The notes beneath the pieces are model-generated. The model was not told the origin of the DNA, made no database searches, and worked only from the letters and a program-made list of their open reading frames with translations. From Prorocentrum cordatum (taxonomy: Eukaryota; Sar; Dinophyceae; Prorocentrales; Prorocentraceae), in NCBI GenBank assembly GCA_963575745.1, contig CAUYUJ010014319.1, forward strand, positions 85,001-149,000: a DNA stretch of 64,000 bases, written 5' to 3'. This document shows positions 30,056 through 39,392 of the stretch, piece by piece; position 1 is the stretch's first letter; each line of letters begins with the position of its first letter. The translations under genes were made by a program, and so were the position numbers.

Positions 30056-32810
30056 CTAGATCGGTCGGCCACTCCAACTCGGCGTGGCTGCACTGCACCT
30101 TCCAGATCTTGCTCCACTCCTTCTCTAGGTCGTCCAGCTCCTTGCTCAAGCTGGCGGGTCCAGTATCGATGCTGCAGTCGCTGCCCTGCCAGCCCACCGC
30201 CACTCGCGTGACCGCGTGGATCCCTGCCGCTCCTCCTGTGAGCTGCTTGCCAACCCACTCGTCGAACTGCCTGCCCCTCTCGTCGATATCGCGCTTGGCG
30301 AGGTGACTGGCGTGCTGCTTCGCGCGGTCGGCCAGCTTCTCAAGCAGCAGGGGGTGCCAGCACGCCAGGCCCCCATGCTGCAGCATCCTCAGCCAGCGCC
30401 CCGCCTCCATGCTGCAGGAGGTGCCGCCTCCTTCCCCTGAGCGGGCCTCCTCGTCCTGCTGCAACTTCCTGACTCTCCTCGGGACCGCCGCCACCAGCTG
30501 GGGCAAGTAGCAGATCGCGTCGACCCTGGCCCTTGGTGCTTTCAGCTGCGCCATGGCTCCCAGCGCGTGGGCCACCCTGGCCATCCACGCTGCCTCTGGC
30601 GTGAGCCTCGGCGACCTGGGGTCCTGCACCCCGCTGCGCTTGACCAGCTTGGTGGAGAAGCCGTCCGCTCTACCAACATACCTGGCCCTCTGCTCCTCCA
30701 GCTGGTATACGTCGACCCACTCGTCCCCCGCGCACTCCAGGAAGGTGGCGAAGGCGGCTGTGAGGGCTCCCTTAGCCCCCTCCCCCGCGGCGTCCTGGGC
30801 CCGCACGTCCTGCTGCAGGTGCTGGGCCTGCCCCGCCGCGGAGGCTGCCTGCCTCTTCTCGACCCAGAGGCTGGGGGGCCTCACGTGCACTCCTTCAGCC
30901 GCTTCAACCTGAAGGGGACTACCCGCGATTCCGCACGGTGCCTGGCTCGGATGTGCACTGCCAGTCCCAGCATGGGGAGGAATGTCCGCCTGCTCCTCCT
31001 GCGCAGCGCTGCCCGCGGCACTGCTGCCCCCTCTCTCCGCTGCGTCGGCTCCATGCGCTCCTGGCGCCAGAGCCCCGAGGTGCGCTGGCTGGACCTCGCT
31101 GCGAGGTGCCTCGTCGCCATTATCCTGCCGTAGCCCGCAGCTGTCGAGGAAGCTCTTCCACTCCACGCCTTGCTGGGCGCGGCACCTCATCAGCTTCTCG
31201 TCCGTCACGCAGGACGGCGGCGCAGATGCGGTCGGGATCCCGCTGCCTAGGGGGTCCCCTTTCCCCGCCGCAGTCACCTCCTCACCCTCCTTGCCCTCCA
31301 CTGGGAAGGGAGGCTCTTGGCCTGCTCTGGCTGCGCGCAGACCTGCTGCTCCACTGCTGCTGCTGGGCTGAGAGGCCTCCTCCTCGGCGGCAGAGATCGC
31401 CTGCCTCTTCTCGACCCAGAGGCTGGGGGGCCTCACGTGCACTCCTTCAGCCGCATCAACCTGAAAGGGCCAACCTGCTATTCCGTACAGTGCCTGGCTC
31501 GGAGGTGCACCGCCAGTCCCAGCATGGGGAGGTATGTTCGCCCGCGCCTCCTGCGCAGCGTTGCCCGCCGCGCTGCTGCCTTCTTTGCCCGCTGCGTCGG
31601 CGCCCTGCACTCCTGGCGCCAGAGCCCCGAGGTGCACTGGCTGGACCTCAACGCCAGGTTCAGCGCCGTGCCCTTCTGCGCCAACTTCTCGCCTTAGCCC
31701 GCAGCTGCCGAGGATGCTCTGCCACTCCTCGCCATGCTGGACGCAGCACCTCATCAGATTCACTTCCGTCACGCAGGCCGGCGGCGCAGGTGCGATCGGG
31801 AGCACGCTGCCTAGCGGCCCCCATCTCTCCTCCGCAGCCATCCCCTCCTCTCCCTGGCCCCTCACTGGCCTGGGAAGCTCCTGGCCTGCTGCGCGCTGTC
31901 CTGCTGCGCCACCGCTGCTGCTGGGCCGAGGGGCCTCCTCCTCAGCACGTGGGGTGCTCCTCGCCGCGGCCTCGCCCTCGAACCTCAGCACCGAGGCGAG
32001 CTGCTCCTGCACCCTCAGCCTGGCTTGCCTCCAGCTGCTGCCGTGGTCTCTCTCACAGCACCCTTGTGGTCGAACCTCAGGAAAGGTCCGCGGCTTCTGG
32101 ACCAGCCTGAATCGCTCCTCCACTTGCTGCCTGCGGATCTCGAGAATCACCGCCGAGTGCGGGTACACTGGCGAGGCCTCCACCACCCGCACACCCAGCG
32201 CAGCCAGTCCCTTGGACACCAGGAAGAAGTCGATTGTCCTCCCCGACGCTGCGCACGTGGGCGAGGCAGGCCTGACCACCTTACCGTCGAACATGTCGGG
32301 CACCCCGCCCGCCTGCAGCTCTTCCTCCGTGAGGTTCCAGTCACCGCCCACTACGAAGTCCCTGCGGCACTGCCTCAACCTCCTTGCCAGCCTCCTGAGG
32401 CTGGACACGTTGCTCTCATTGAGGCCGACCCCCGCCTCCAGGTAGATGTTGGCGAGCAGGAAGCCGCTGCGCAGCACGCCCGACACCCAACACAGGTGCA
32501 CACGCCCAGCCACCAGCACCGCTGCCTGCTGGTCCTGCACCTCCGCCATGCCGTGGCTCCTCCTCACCATGGTGAGGAGGCCTCCAGTGCTGAGGCCTCC
32601 TGCCGCTGACGGCACCGCGGGCGTGCCTCTCGCCCGCCATCCTTGGCTTCGTAGCTGCGCCTCCGCATCACTGCTCCTTCCCTCCAGGAGCCTCGTCTCC
32701 TGGACCAGAATGGCGTCGCAGTCCTGCACCTCACTCACCGCCATGCACTTGCCCAGGTTGCAGAACGCATTGACGTTGACTGTGCAGATCCTCCAGACCC
32801 CGCACTTCAT
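30048..32810 (-). CDS. retrotransposon APE-type endonuclease and linker (first part of ORF2)
   Basis: Starts MKCGVWRICTVNVNAF one base after the ORF1 stop. It has all the residues expected of an exonuclease-endonuclease-phosphatase nickase: VNVNAF (Asn12/14), LVQETRL (Glu38), ANIYLEAG, GGDWNLTEEE (Asp157, Asn159), TIDFFLVSK (Asp194) and YPHSAV (His218). After residue 230 comes a low-complexity linker with a tandem duplication of 552 bp (184 residues; GCCTCTTCTC landmarks at 30851 and 31403), then a helical segment (CSHAELEWPTDLGE) that meets the RT frame at eight consecutive C. The frame is also open upstream through ORF1 to 34037, but that part looks like a shadow. Confidence 0.85.
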
Positions 32811-32811
32811 G

Positions 32812-33921
32812 CTAGGACTCCTCCTCCATCTGCTTGACCTCCGTCCGCATCTTCTCGGCGTCGCCCAGCAGCTGCTCGGCTGCTTCCCTCTTGGCAGGGT
32901 CCTCCATCCCGCATGCGATGTCCTGCCACACCTGCTGCGCCGCCTGCGACACGCCATGCCCCTCCTCCTTGGGAGCGTCCACCTGCTGCGCTGCCGCTGG
33001 CACCGCCGAAGGCACGGGGACCGCCGCAGCCGCAGGCGCGCGAGGGGACGCCCCTGCAGCGGCGGGAGAGCCAGGCAAGCCACTGAGCTCCGCCAGCACC
33101 TTCCCGAGCTTCGCGATCTCGTCCCTCGACAGGCGGCCGATCGCCTCCTGAATCGTCTCCAGTGAGGCCGATGGAGCCGCTCTCGGCTCGGCGGCAGCTG
33201 CCGCCGCCTCAGCCTCCTCGGCCGCCATCCTGGCGCGCTGAGCCGCCAGCGCCTCACGTGCCTTGGCCGCCGCCTCATCGCACTCCTTCCGCAGCAGCAC
33301 CAATTTGTCCGCGAGGCTGACCGACTCGTTGATGGCCGCCGCCGCCTTGGCCTTCGCCTGCTCCAGCTGGCCCTCCATCTTCTTGACCTGCACGACTTTG
33401 GCGTCCGCCAGCACCTGGGCCGCTTTGACCGTCTTGTCCTTGGACAGCTCGGCCCCCAGCCCGCCCTCACGCAGCCTCCGTGCCTGCAGCAGCTGCTCGC
33501 GGACCTTCGGGGGCAGGAGCGCGGCGGCGAGGGCGAAGTCGGCCTCCGCCATGCACACGAAGCCACAGCGCTGCTCCTCGCTGAGCACCACGGCGCCACC
33601 AGCTTCACGGCCTCCACCTTCTCCACCTCGCCACCACGGGGCACGAGTGGGAGGCTTGCCACCGCCTGCCCCACGCCCGCCGAGCCCGCCGCCAGCGCCG
33701 CCAGGAGCACCACCACCGCCACTGCCTGCATGCCACCCACGTAGCGGAGGAAAGGCGCCCAGCTGCCGCGGCGCTGGCCACCCCGCAGGCTGGCACCCCT
33801 TGCGACAGCACGTCCTCTCGGCGAAGTTGTAGTAGTCGCACACCGAGCACTTCCACTTCGCAGGCCACGCCGCACGGCCACCTCCCCCACGCCCAGCACC
33901 CACGCCGCCGCTCCCCGCCAT
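32812..33921 (-). CDS. retrotransposon ORF1 protein, zinc finger and coiled coil
   Basis: 369 residues from the ATG at 33921. Near residue 20 is KWKCSVCDYYNFAERTCCRK, a RanBP2-like W-x-C-x2-C-x3-N zinc finger. A Gly-rich hinge follows, then VREQLLQARRL and a long Ala/Glu/Lys helix (VKKMEGQLEQAKAKAAAAIN through MAAEEAEAAAAAAEP) likely to form a coiled coil. The C-terminus has another charged helix ending MRTEVKQMEEES. ORF1 proteins of LINEs bind and chaperone element RNA as coiled-coil multimers; this domain set fits that role. The stop is TAG, then one base, then the ORF2 ATG, which suggests termination-reinitiation. An earlier ATG at 34037 opens a different frame. Confidence 0.8.
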   Translation of the reverse strand: MAGSGGVGAGRGGGGRAAWPAKWKCSVCDYYNFAERTCCRKGCQPAGWPAPRQLGAFPPLRGWHAGSGGGGAPGGAGGGLGGRGAGGGKPPTRAPWWRGGEGGGREAGGAVVLSEEQRCGFVCMAEADFALAAALLPPKVREQLLQARRLREGGLGAELSKDKTVKAAQVLADAKVVQVKKMEGQLEQAKAKAAAAINESVSLADKLVLLRKECDEAAAKAREALAAQRARMAAEEAEAAAAAAEPRAAPSASLETIQEAIGRLSRDEIAKLGKVLAELSGLPGSPAAAGASPRAPAAAAVPVPSAVPAAAQQVDAPKEEGHGVSQAAQQVWQDIACGMEDPAKREAAEQLLGDAEKMRTEVKQMEEES

Positions 33922-34037
33922 GGCGCGCGTGAGTTTGGAAGGAGGCCGCCCGACTGCCAGAGTGCACACACTCTTGCCTGCGCACGGTAGTGCGATCCAG
34001 TGAAGCACGGAGGCTGAAAGCCCCCCGAGCAACCCAT

Positions 34038-34059
34038 CTTGAGCCAAAATGGCTACGGA
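34038..34059 (-). other. dinoflagellate spliced-leader (DinoSL) sequence fixed in the genome
   Basis: The minus strand reads T, then CCGTAGCCATTTT, then GGCTCAAG: all 22 positions of the conserved leader consensus. It is not followed by a donor GT and snRNA body, so it is not an SL RNA gene. It directly joins the retrotransposon 5' UTR (ATGGGTTGC). Such relics arise when a trans-spliced mRNA is reverse transcribed and inserted. Confidence 0.92.
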
Positions 34060-34185
34060 GGAGGAGGAGGAGGAGGAGGAGGAGGAGGAGGGGGAGGAGG
34101 AGGCGGAGGAGGCGGAGGAGGAGGGAAGGAGGAGGGAAGAGGGAGGAGGGGAGGGAGGGAGGGAGGAGGAGGGGGGGGCGGAGGG
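34056..34185 (+). repeat. (GGA)n tract abutting the retrotransposon 5' end
   Basis: GGA triplets with GGAGGCGGA and GGGAGGGAGG variants begin directly at the leader sequence. Same strand and type as the tract at the other end of the element. Confidence 0.9.
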
Positions 34186-34340
34186 AGGAACACTGGAATC
34201 CGCCGCCGTGCCTGCGCGGCAGTGGCGTGTTGGAGTGCCTGTAGGTTGTCTGGTCGGGTTGCTGCACTAATTCTAAGGGACCCCCGCGTCTTCCCCGCAT
34301 ACACTTGCGCGCACCACCCTCTCTCCCAAAAGTCCTGAGT

Positions 34341-34498
34341 GAAGGGGCCCGGGGACGCACAAATAAATAGACACAAGTAGCAGGATTCCCCATCTTTTCC
34401 CGTATTTTCTGGGTGTTTGTCTTCCCCCCCACTTCCCATATTTTCCTATATTCTGGGGAATCGACGATGAGTTGTGTCTGTGTGTTTTTTCCCCTCCT
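34341..34498 (+). mobile_element. family B miniature element
   Basis: Starts GAAGGGGCCCGGGGACGCAC, contains CCCATCTTTTCCCGTATTTT and GGGGAATCGACGATGAGTTG, and ends CCCCTCCT. No perfect target duplication; CTGAG occurs on both sides. Confidence 0.75.
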
Positions 34499-34799
34499 GA
34501 CTGAGCCTCGTACAAAAACAACGTGCCCTCGCTCCCGAGGCCACGATTCAATGGAACCGCGCCGTCGAGGGCAAGAAGGCCAAAAATGCCTCCAGGACGG
34601 GCAAGTCCGCCCGCCCCCTTGTGGGGCCACCAGGCTGTAGGACTGTAGGACGAAGGTTTGCTGTTCCCTGCGCCAGTTCCAATTTCCAATGTCCGCTGTT
34701 ACAGTTCTGCTTCTTGCTGTTTACCGTTCCTTGTTGATGGACCGCGCGAGGGGGGGGAGCCGAGAAGGAACCTAATCCCTGGGGGCGGCACGGAACAAT

Positions 34800-35275
34800 A
34801 CTTCAAATTCGCGCCCCCGATGCCATAAACCGTCGTAAATTACACAAGAGTCGCGTCCCCGAGGCCATAAACCCGCGTGAATTATACAATACTCGTGCCC
34901 CCGAAACCATAAACCCTTGCAAATACACCATATTCGTATCCCCGAGACCATAAACAATCGTGAATTACACAATGCTTGTGTCCCCGAGGCCACAAACGTT
35001 CAAACATCATGCAACTCTCGCGTCCCCGAAGCCATAAACCATTGTAAATTACTTAATAATCGCGTCTCCGAAGCCATAAACCTATGTAAATGACGCAATA
35101 TCTGCGACCCCGAAGCCATAAACCCTGGTGAAGTACACAACAATCGCGTGTCCGAAACCATACTCCCTCACACATTGCGCTATATTTGCGAGCCCGAAGT
35201 CACAAACCCTCGTAAATTACACGCTACTCGCGTATCCGAAGCCATCAACCCTCGAAATACAACACCGAATTCAAC
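34800..35275. repeat. 42-bp minisatellite, about 11 units
   Basis: The word GCCATAAAC (or close variants) occurs at 34822, 34864, 34906, 34947, 34989, 35031, 35073, 35115, 35157, 35199 and 35241, almost exactly every 42 bases. Each unit also has a CGCGTCCCCGA and a GTAAATTACAC phrase. It is AT-richer than its surroundings. Because 42 is divisible by three, both strands carry 14-residue repeating frames (for example LWFRGHEYCIIHAG), but nothing shows they are translated. Confidence 0.9.
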
Positions 35276-35644
35276 GACATCATCAGAATCTCAATTTGTC
35301 TTGCCGATTACTCATCGTCTTCGCGTGAAGTCCCGACGCTGCTTCACGGCGGCGCCAAGGACTCATGATTTCGCTTTTGCATTGCCCATTATCCGAGAGG
35401 GGGGGCCGGCGGCAGGGGGCGAAGCCCTTACGAATATGGCTTCCTGCCCAAAATGGCGATAGGGCGGCCAAGAAGCCTGGAGCCCCCCGCCCCAAGGGGC
35501 CTCTGGACGCCTCGTAGCCCTTTCCCCCGACCCCCTTCCACCGCCGCGGCACGGCGGCGGAATTGCCGGAGGCAGCTGGGTTCTGGAATACCGTGAAGGC
35601 CCATGGCTGGCCCAGGATGCGAAAAAGAGACGAACCCCATCACT
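35276..35644. other. no gene seen
   Basis: Mixed GC-rich sequence between the minisatellite and a GGA tract; no supported frame or repeat. Confidence 0.4.
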
Positions 35645-35748
35645 CGAGGAGGAGGACGAGTAGGAGGACAAGGCGGAGGAGGAGGAGGGAGAGAGGGAGG
35701 GACGGAGGGAGGACGAGGAGGAGGAGGAGGAGGAGGGAGAGGACCAGC
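35645..35748 (+). repeat. (GGA)n / GAGGGA purine tract
   Basis: GGA triplets with GAGGGAGGGA variants. On the opposite strand it is a CTC-type pyrimidine tract. Confidence 0.85.
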
Positions 35749-35990
35749 GAAGGTCGCCATGAGGGGGCAACGTCAGTCTCTAGCCGCTGGCGTGCGTCTG
35801 CACACTCAACCGGCCGCCGTGGCGGAAGGCGGGCGGCACCGAGGGCGGAGCCGCGCGCATCGCGCGTGCCGACACGATTTTGGAGGAGCGAGAGGAGGAG
35901 GGCCGCGCTCCCCCCGCGCCACGCGCGAGGTCGGGCGGGAGACTCCGAGCGTGTCTGGCTGCGGCGAGGCCACCGACAGCCCTGCCTTAC

Positions 35991-36094
35991 GCCAGCGGGC
36001 CCCCTCGGCCTCGATCTTGCCGAAGTGGAAAAAGCGGCAAGCCACCGCCATCCTCGCTGCGGAGCTCGCGATCCCGGTCTCGTCATCGTAGGCG
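35991..36094 (-). CDS. 104-nt internal exon, unidentified
   Basis: Read on the minus strand, a CTCCTC pyrimidine tract (36195-36115) and CCCGCCCATCGGCAG precede the exon, and GTAAGG follows it at 35990. Within it one frame reads AYDDETGIASSAARMAVACR then FFHFGKIEAEGARWR, which is natural-looking protein. Both borders fit GT..AG splicing. The neighbouring exons were not found; beyond the donor the frame soon becomes low-complexity. Function unknown. Confidence 0.45.
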
Positions 36095-36114
36095 CTGCCG
36101 ATGGGCGGGAATGC

Positions 36115-36198
36115 CAACCAGGAGGAAGAGAAGGAGGAGGAGGGGGAGGAGGAGGAGGAGGAGAAGGACGGCGAGCAGGAAGGGGAGGAGGGATGGAG
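36115..36198 (+). repeat. (GGA)n tract upstream of the 35991-36094 exon
   Basis: GGAGGAGGGG triplets. On the gene strand they form the pyrimidine tract ahead of the acceptor. Confidence 0.8.
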
Positions 36199-36204
36199 GC
36201 ATCG

Positions 36205-37343
36205 CTGGAGTCCTCATCCTCATCCTCGTCCTCCTCCTCCTCCTCCTCCTCCTCCTCCTCATCATCATCATCATCAGCAGCAGCAGCATCATCGTCATCA
36301 TCACCATCATCATCGCCATCATCACCATCACCACCACCACCAGCACCATGAGCATCATCATCAACCTCATCATCATAACTAATCCTCATCATCATGATCA
36401 GCATCACCATCACCATCAGTATCATCCTCATCACACATCAGCAGAATCATCGTCATCATCATCACCATCATCACCAGCATCGTCGTCATCATCAGCATCA
36501 TCATAAACAGCATATTCAGAATCGTCATCACCCGCATCATCATCATCGTCATCATCATCATCAGCAGCATCATCATCATTACCAGCATCATCATCATCAA
36601 CACCACCACCAGCATCATCAGCATCATCAGCATCATTATCATCATCAGCATCGCCATCGCCATCATCATCATCAGCATCATCATCACCATCAGCATCAGC
36701 ATCATCATCATCACAATCCTAGTCGTCATCATCAACATCATCGCCATCGTCATCGTATTCGTCCCTATCACCACCATCAACAGCATCAGCATCATCGTCA
36801 TCAGCATCATCATAAGCATCATCATCAGCATCATCGTCAGCAGCATCATCAAAGTCATTATCACCATCGCCATCATCAGCATCGACAGCATCATCATCAT
36901 CGCCATCAGTTGAATCGTTGTCGTCATCATCATTACCAGCATCGTTGTCGCCGTTCTGATCGCGATATGTGTCCTCATCCTCATCCTTTTCCTCCTCCTC
37001 ATCATCCTCCTCATCATCATCCTCATCATCCTTATTGTCGTCACCATCGTCATCATCATCACCATCACCATGACCATCATCAGCATCGTCATCGTGATCA
37101 TCATCAGCATCATAAGCATCAGCATCAGCGTCTTCATCATCATCATCCTCCTTATCTGCATCGTCATCATCATTATCAGCACCGTCATCATCATCAGCAT
37201 CATCAGTATCATCATCATCATCATCATCATCATCATCGTCGTCGTCGTCGTCGTTATCATCATCAGCAGCATCATCGTCGTCATCATCGTCATTATGATT
37301 ATCATCATCAACATCACCATCATCATCATCATCATCATCGTCC

Positions 37344-37380
<37 letters not shown>

Positions 37381-37482
37381 GATCATAATCATCATCATCA
37401 GCATCATCATCATCATACTTTTCATCATCATCACCATCAATATCATCATCATCATCATCATCGCATTATCAACACTATTCCC
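36205..37482 (+). repeat. long (CTC)n-(CAT)n compound array
   Basis: Begins with CTC triplets (36205-36260), then about 1.2 kb of CAT/ATC triplets with CAG, CAC and CGT variants. All six frames are largely open and give poly-His, poly-Ser, poly-Met or poly-Asp, which is a by-product of the triplet period rather than evidence for a gene. Confidence 0.95.
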
Positions 37483-37589
37483 CTTCCTCCTCCAGTCCTC
37501 CATACGGGAGGAGGACAACTGCAGCGACGACGACGGCCACGACGAACGCACCACGACGCACGACGATGGCGACTGCGACGATGGGAAGG

Positions 37590-37830
37590 GGAGGATTAGC
37601 AGGGGGGGAGCGAAGCGAGGGGAGGACGAGAAGCAGCAGGGAGGGAGGGAGGGAGGGATAGGAGAGGATCGGAGAGAAGCGAGGGGAGGACGAGCAGCAG
37701 CAGGGAGGGAGGGAGGGAGGGAGGAAGGGAGAGAAGGAGGCGAGGGGAGAGAAGCGAGGGGAGGACGAGCAGCAGCAGGGAGGGAAGGGGGGAGGGAGGA
37801 GGAGACGAGAGGAGGGAGGAACGGCCGCGA
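37590..37830 (+). repeat. GGGAGGGA / GAGGAC purine-rich direct repeats
   Basis: Near-copies of the phrase GAAGCGAGGGGAGGACGAGC recur about every 65-75 bases, separated by GGGA tetramers. Confidence 0.75.
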
Positions 37831-38142
37831 GCCTCGCGAGCGCACCCTCTTGCTCTCAAGCCAGACGTGGAAGCGGGGGATGAACGCCACCCGCCGCGGA
37901 GTGACGGACGCCACCCTGCGCGGCCGCGGCCGGCGAGCCGCAGCGGGTTGAGGGTGCCCTGGCCTCTCGATCCGCCCTCCGCCCTCTCACCACCCTCTGC
38001 CGCCCCTCCTCAATCCCCTCCTCCTGCCGCACCCCTCCTCAACTGACGAGCCCCCTCCTCGTCCTCCTTCTCCTCCTTGCCTTCTCCTGCGCCTCATCTC
38101 TCTCCCAGCCCCCATTCCCATCCTCCAAATCTCGTCCTTCCA

Positions 38143-38560
38143 CTCATCTCATCATCCTCATCCTCATCCTCATCCTCATCCTCATCATCATCATTATCAT
38201 CCGCATCATCATCAACATCAGCATCATCACCATAAACAGCATCATCAGCATCAGCTTCAGCATCATCACCACCATCATCAGCAGTACCATCATCATCATC
38301 ATCATCATCACCACCATCATCAAGAGCAGCAGCAGCAGCATCATCCTCATCATCAACATCACCATCATCAGCATCAGCATCATCATCAGCATCCTCATCA
38401 ACCTCATCAGCATCATCATCAGCACCACCATCGTCATCAGCATCATCAGCATCTTCATCACCATCTCAACCATCATCATCATCGTCGTCGTCATTGTCAT
38501 CATCACCATCAGCAGCAGGTGCAGCATGAGCATCAGCACCAGCATCAACATCGCCGTCCA
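38143..38560 (+). repeat. (CAT)n compound array
   Basis: CATCAT triplets with CTC at the start and scattered CAG variants, on the plus strand like the other arrays. Confidence 0.95.
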
Positions 38561-38689
38561 CCTCCATCTCTTCCTCTTTCTTCCTTGTTACCATGACACT
38601 CGCCAAAGCCATCGTGACACTCGCCAACATCATATGGGCGTTCACCTCGCATTTAGGTGGGTACGCAGGATAGTCACATCCTCATCACC

Positions 38690-38975
38690 ATGACCTCATC
38701 ACCATGACATAATCGCCATCAAAACAACTACTACCAGCACAACCATTACCATAATCGTACTAAACAACACCATCATAATCAGCAGCAAGATCATCATCAC
38801 CAACGGGGTCGTCGTCACCAGCATCACCAGCATCAGCCTCATCATCACCATTATCACTAGCATCACCATCAACACCACCATCATCCTCATAATCAGCATC
38901 AGCAATATCATCATCGTCGTCGCCGTCATCATCATCATCATCAGCAGCAGCAGCATCATCATTACATACCCAACA
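38690..38975 (+). repeat. degenerate (CAT)n array
   Basis: CAT/CAC/ATC triplets with more interruptions than the neighbouring arrays. Confidence 0.85.
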
Positions 38976-39175
38976 CCGAAAAAGTCTCTGGCGAAACGGC
39001 TGCTGGACCAATAGTCCTGAGGCTCCCCGTCCCCCCTTGCGGGACTCCTCTGTGGCCTTGCTTGTGCCACCATCAGAAACATCCAGCGAAACGCTGCGGC
39101 CGGCCACGATGCATAGACGATGCAACGCCAATGCATCGGCGCCGTCGCCGTGAAGAAGGTCGGGCTCCATAACGG

Positions 39176-39205
39176 GCCGCATCGCCGATGCATCGGCGAT
39201 GCGGC
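39176..39205. repeat. 30-bp perfect palindrome
   Basis: GCCGCATCGCCGATG followed at once by its exact reverse complement, with no loop. A related half, GATGCATCGGC, lies 50 bases upstream. Confidence 0.9.
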
Positions 39206-39392
39206 AAGATCCTCCGACACCATCCGCTTGGACCCCACATGGGAGGCGTAGGGACACCACGACCCCAGGCACGCCCGGCTGGCGGGGTGCGACCCACCCG
39301 AGGCAGATGCTCCCCCCGTCCATCCCAGGCCGCATACTTACACGCCTGCTTAGTTAAGAAAAGTCGAGGCTAAGAAGTACAGCTCTTCCGCC

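Larger units (their letters stand above)
25380..34059 (-). mobile_element. 8.7-kb non-LTR (LINE-type) retrotransposon with a spliced-leader 5' end
   Basis: Reading on the minus strand: the 22-nt spliced leader, a 5' UTR of about 115 bases, ORF1 (33921-32812), one base, ORF2 (32810 onward, APE-type endonuclease), a frame change in a run of eight C at 30041-30048, then reverse transcriptase, RNase H and zinc fingers to a stop at 25463, and a short GC-rich 3' UTR. No LTRs. The order endonuclease-RT-RNase H resembles the I/Tad/R1 group. Length and intact catalytic residues suggest a young or recently active copy. Both ends touch same-phase (GGA)n, so the insertion was probably into such a tract. 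Confidence 0.9.

Noticed and set aside
32812-34037. Extension of the endonuclease frame upstream to an ATG directly after the spliced leader
   Set aside because: This part is Arg/Ser/Cys-rich shadow sequence over ORF1, whereas ORF1 has a zinc finger and coiled coil. GC-rich composition explains the lack of stops.
34038-34059. Possible SL RNA gene
   Set aside because: No donor GT or snRNA body follows the leader; it joins directly to the retrotransposon 5' UTR.
34800-35275. Possible CRISPR array
   Set aside because: Units are contiguous 42-mers with no separate spacers, and the context is eukaryotic.
36379-37914. 511-codon minus-strand frame rich in Met and Ile
   Set aside because: It is the translation of a (CAT)n array; all six frames are open there because no stop can be spelled from the repeat. 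No domain or splice signal.
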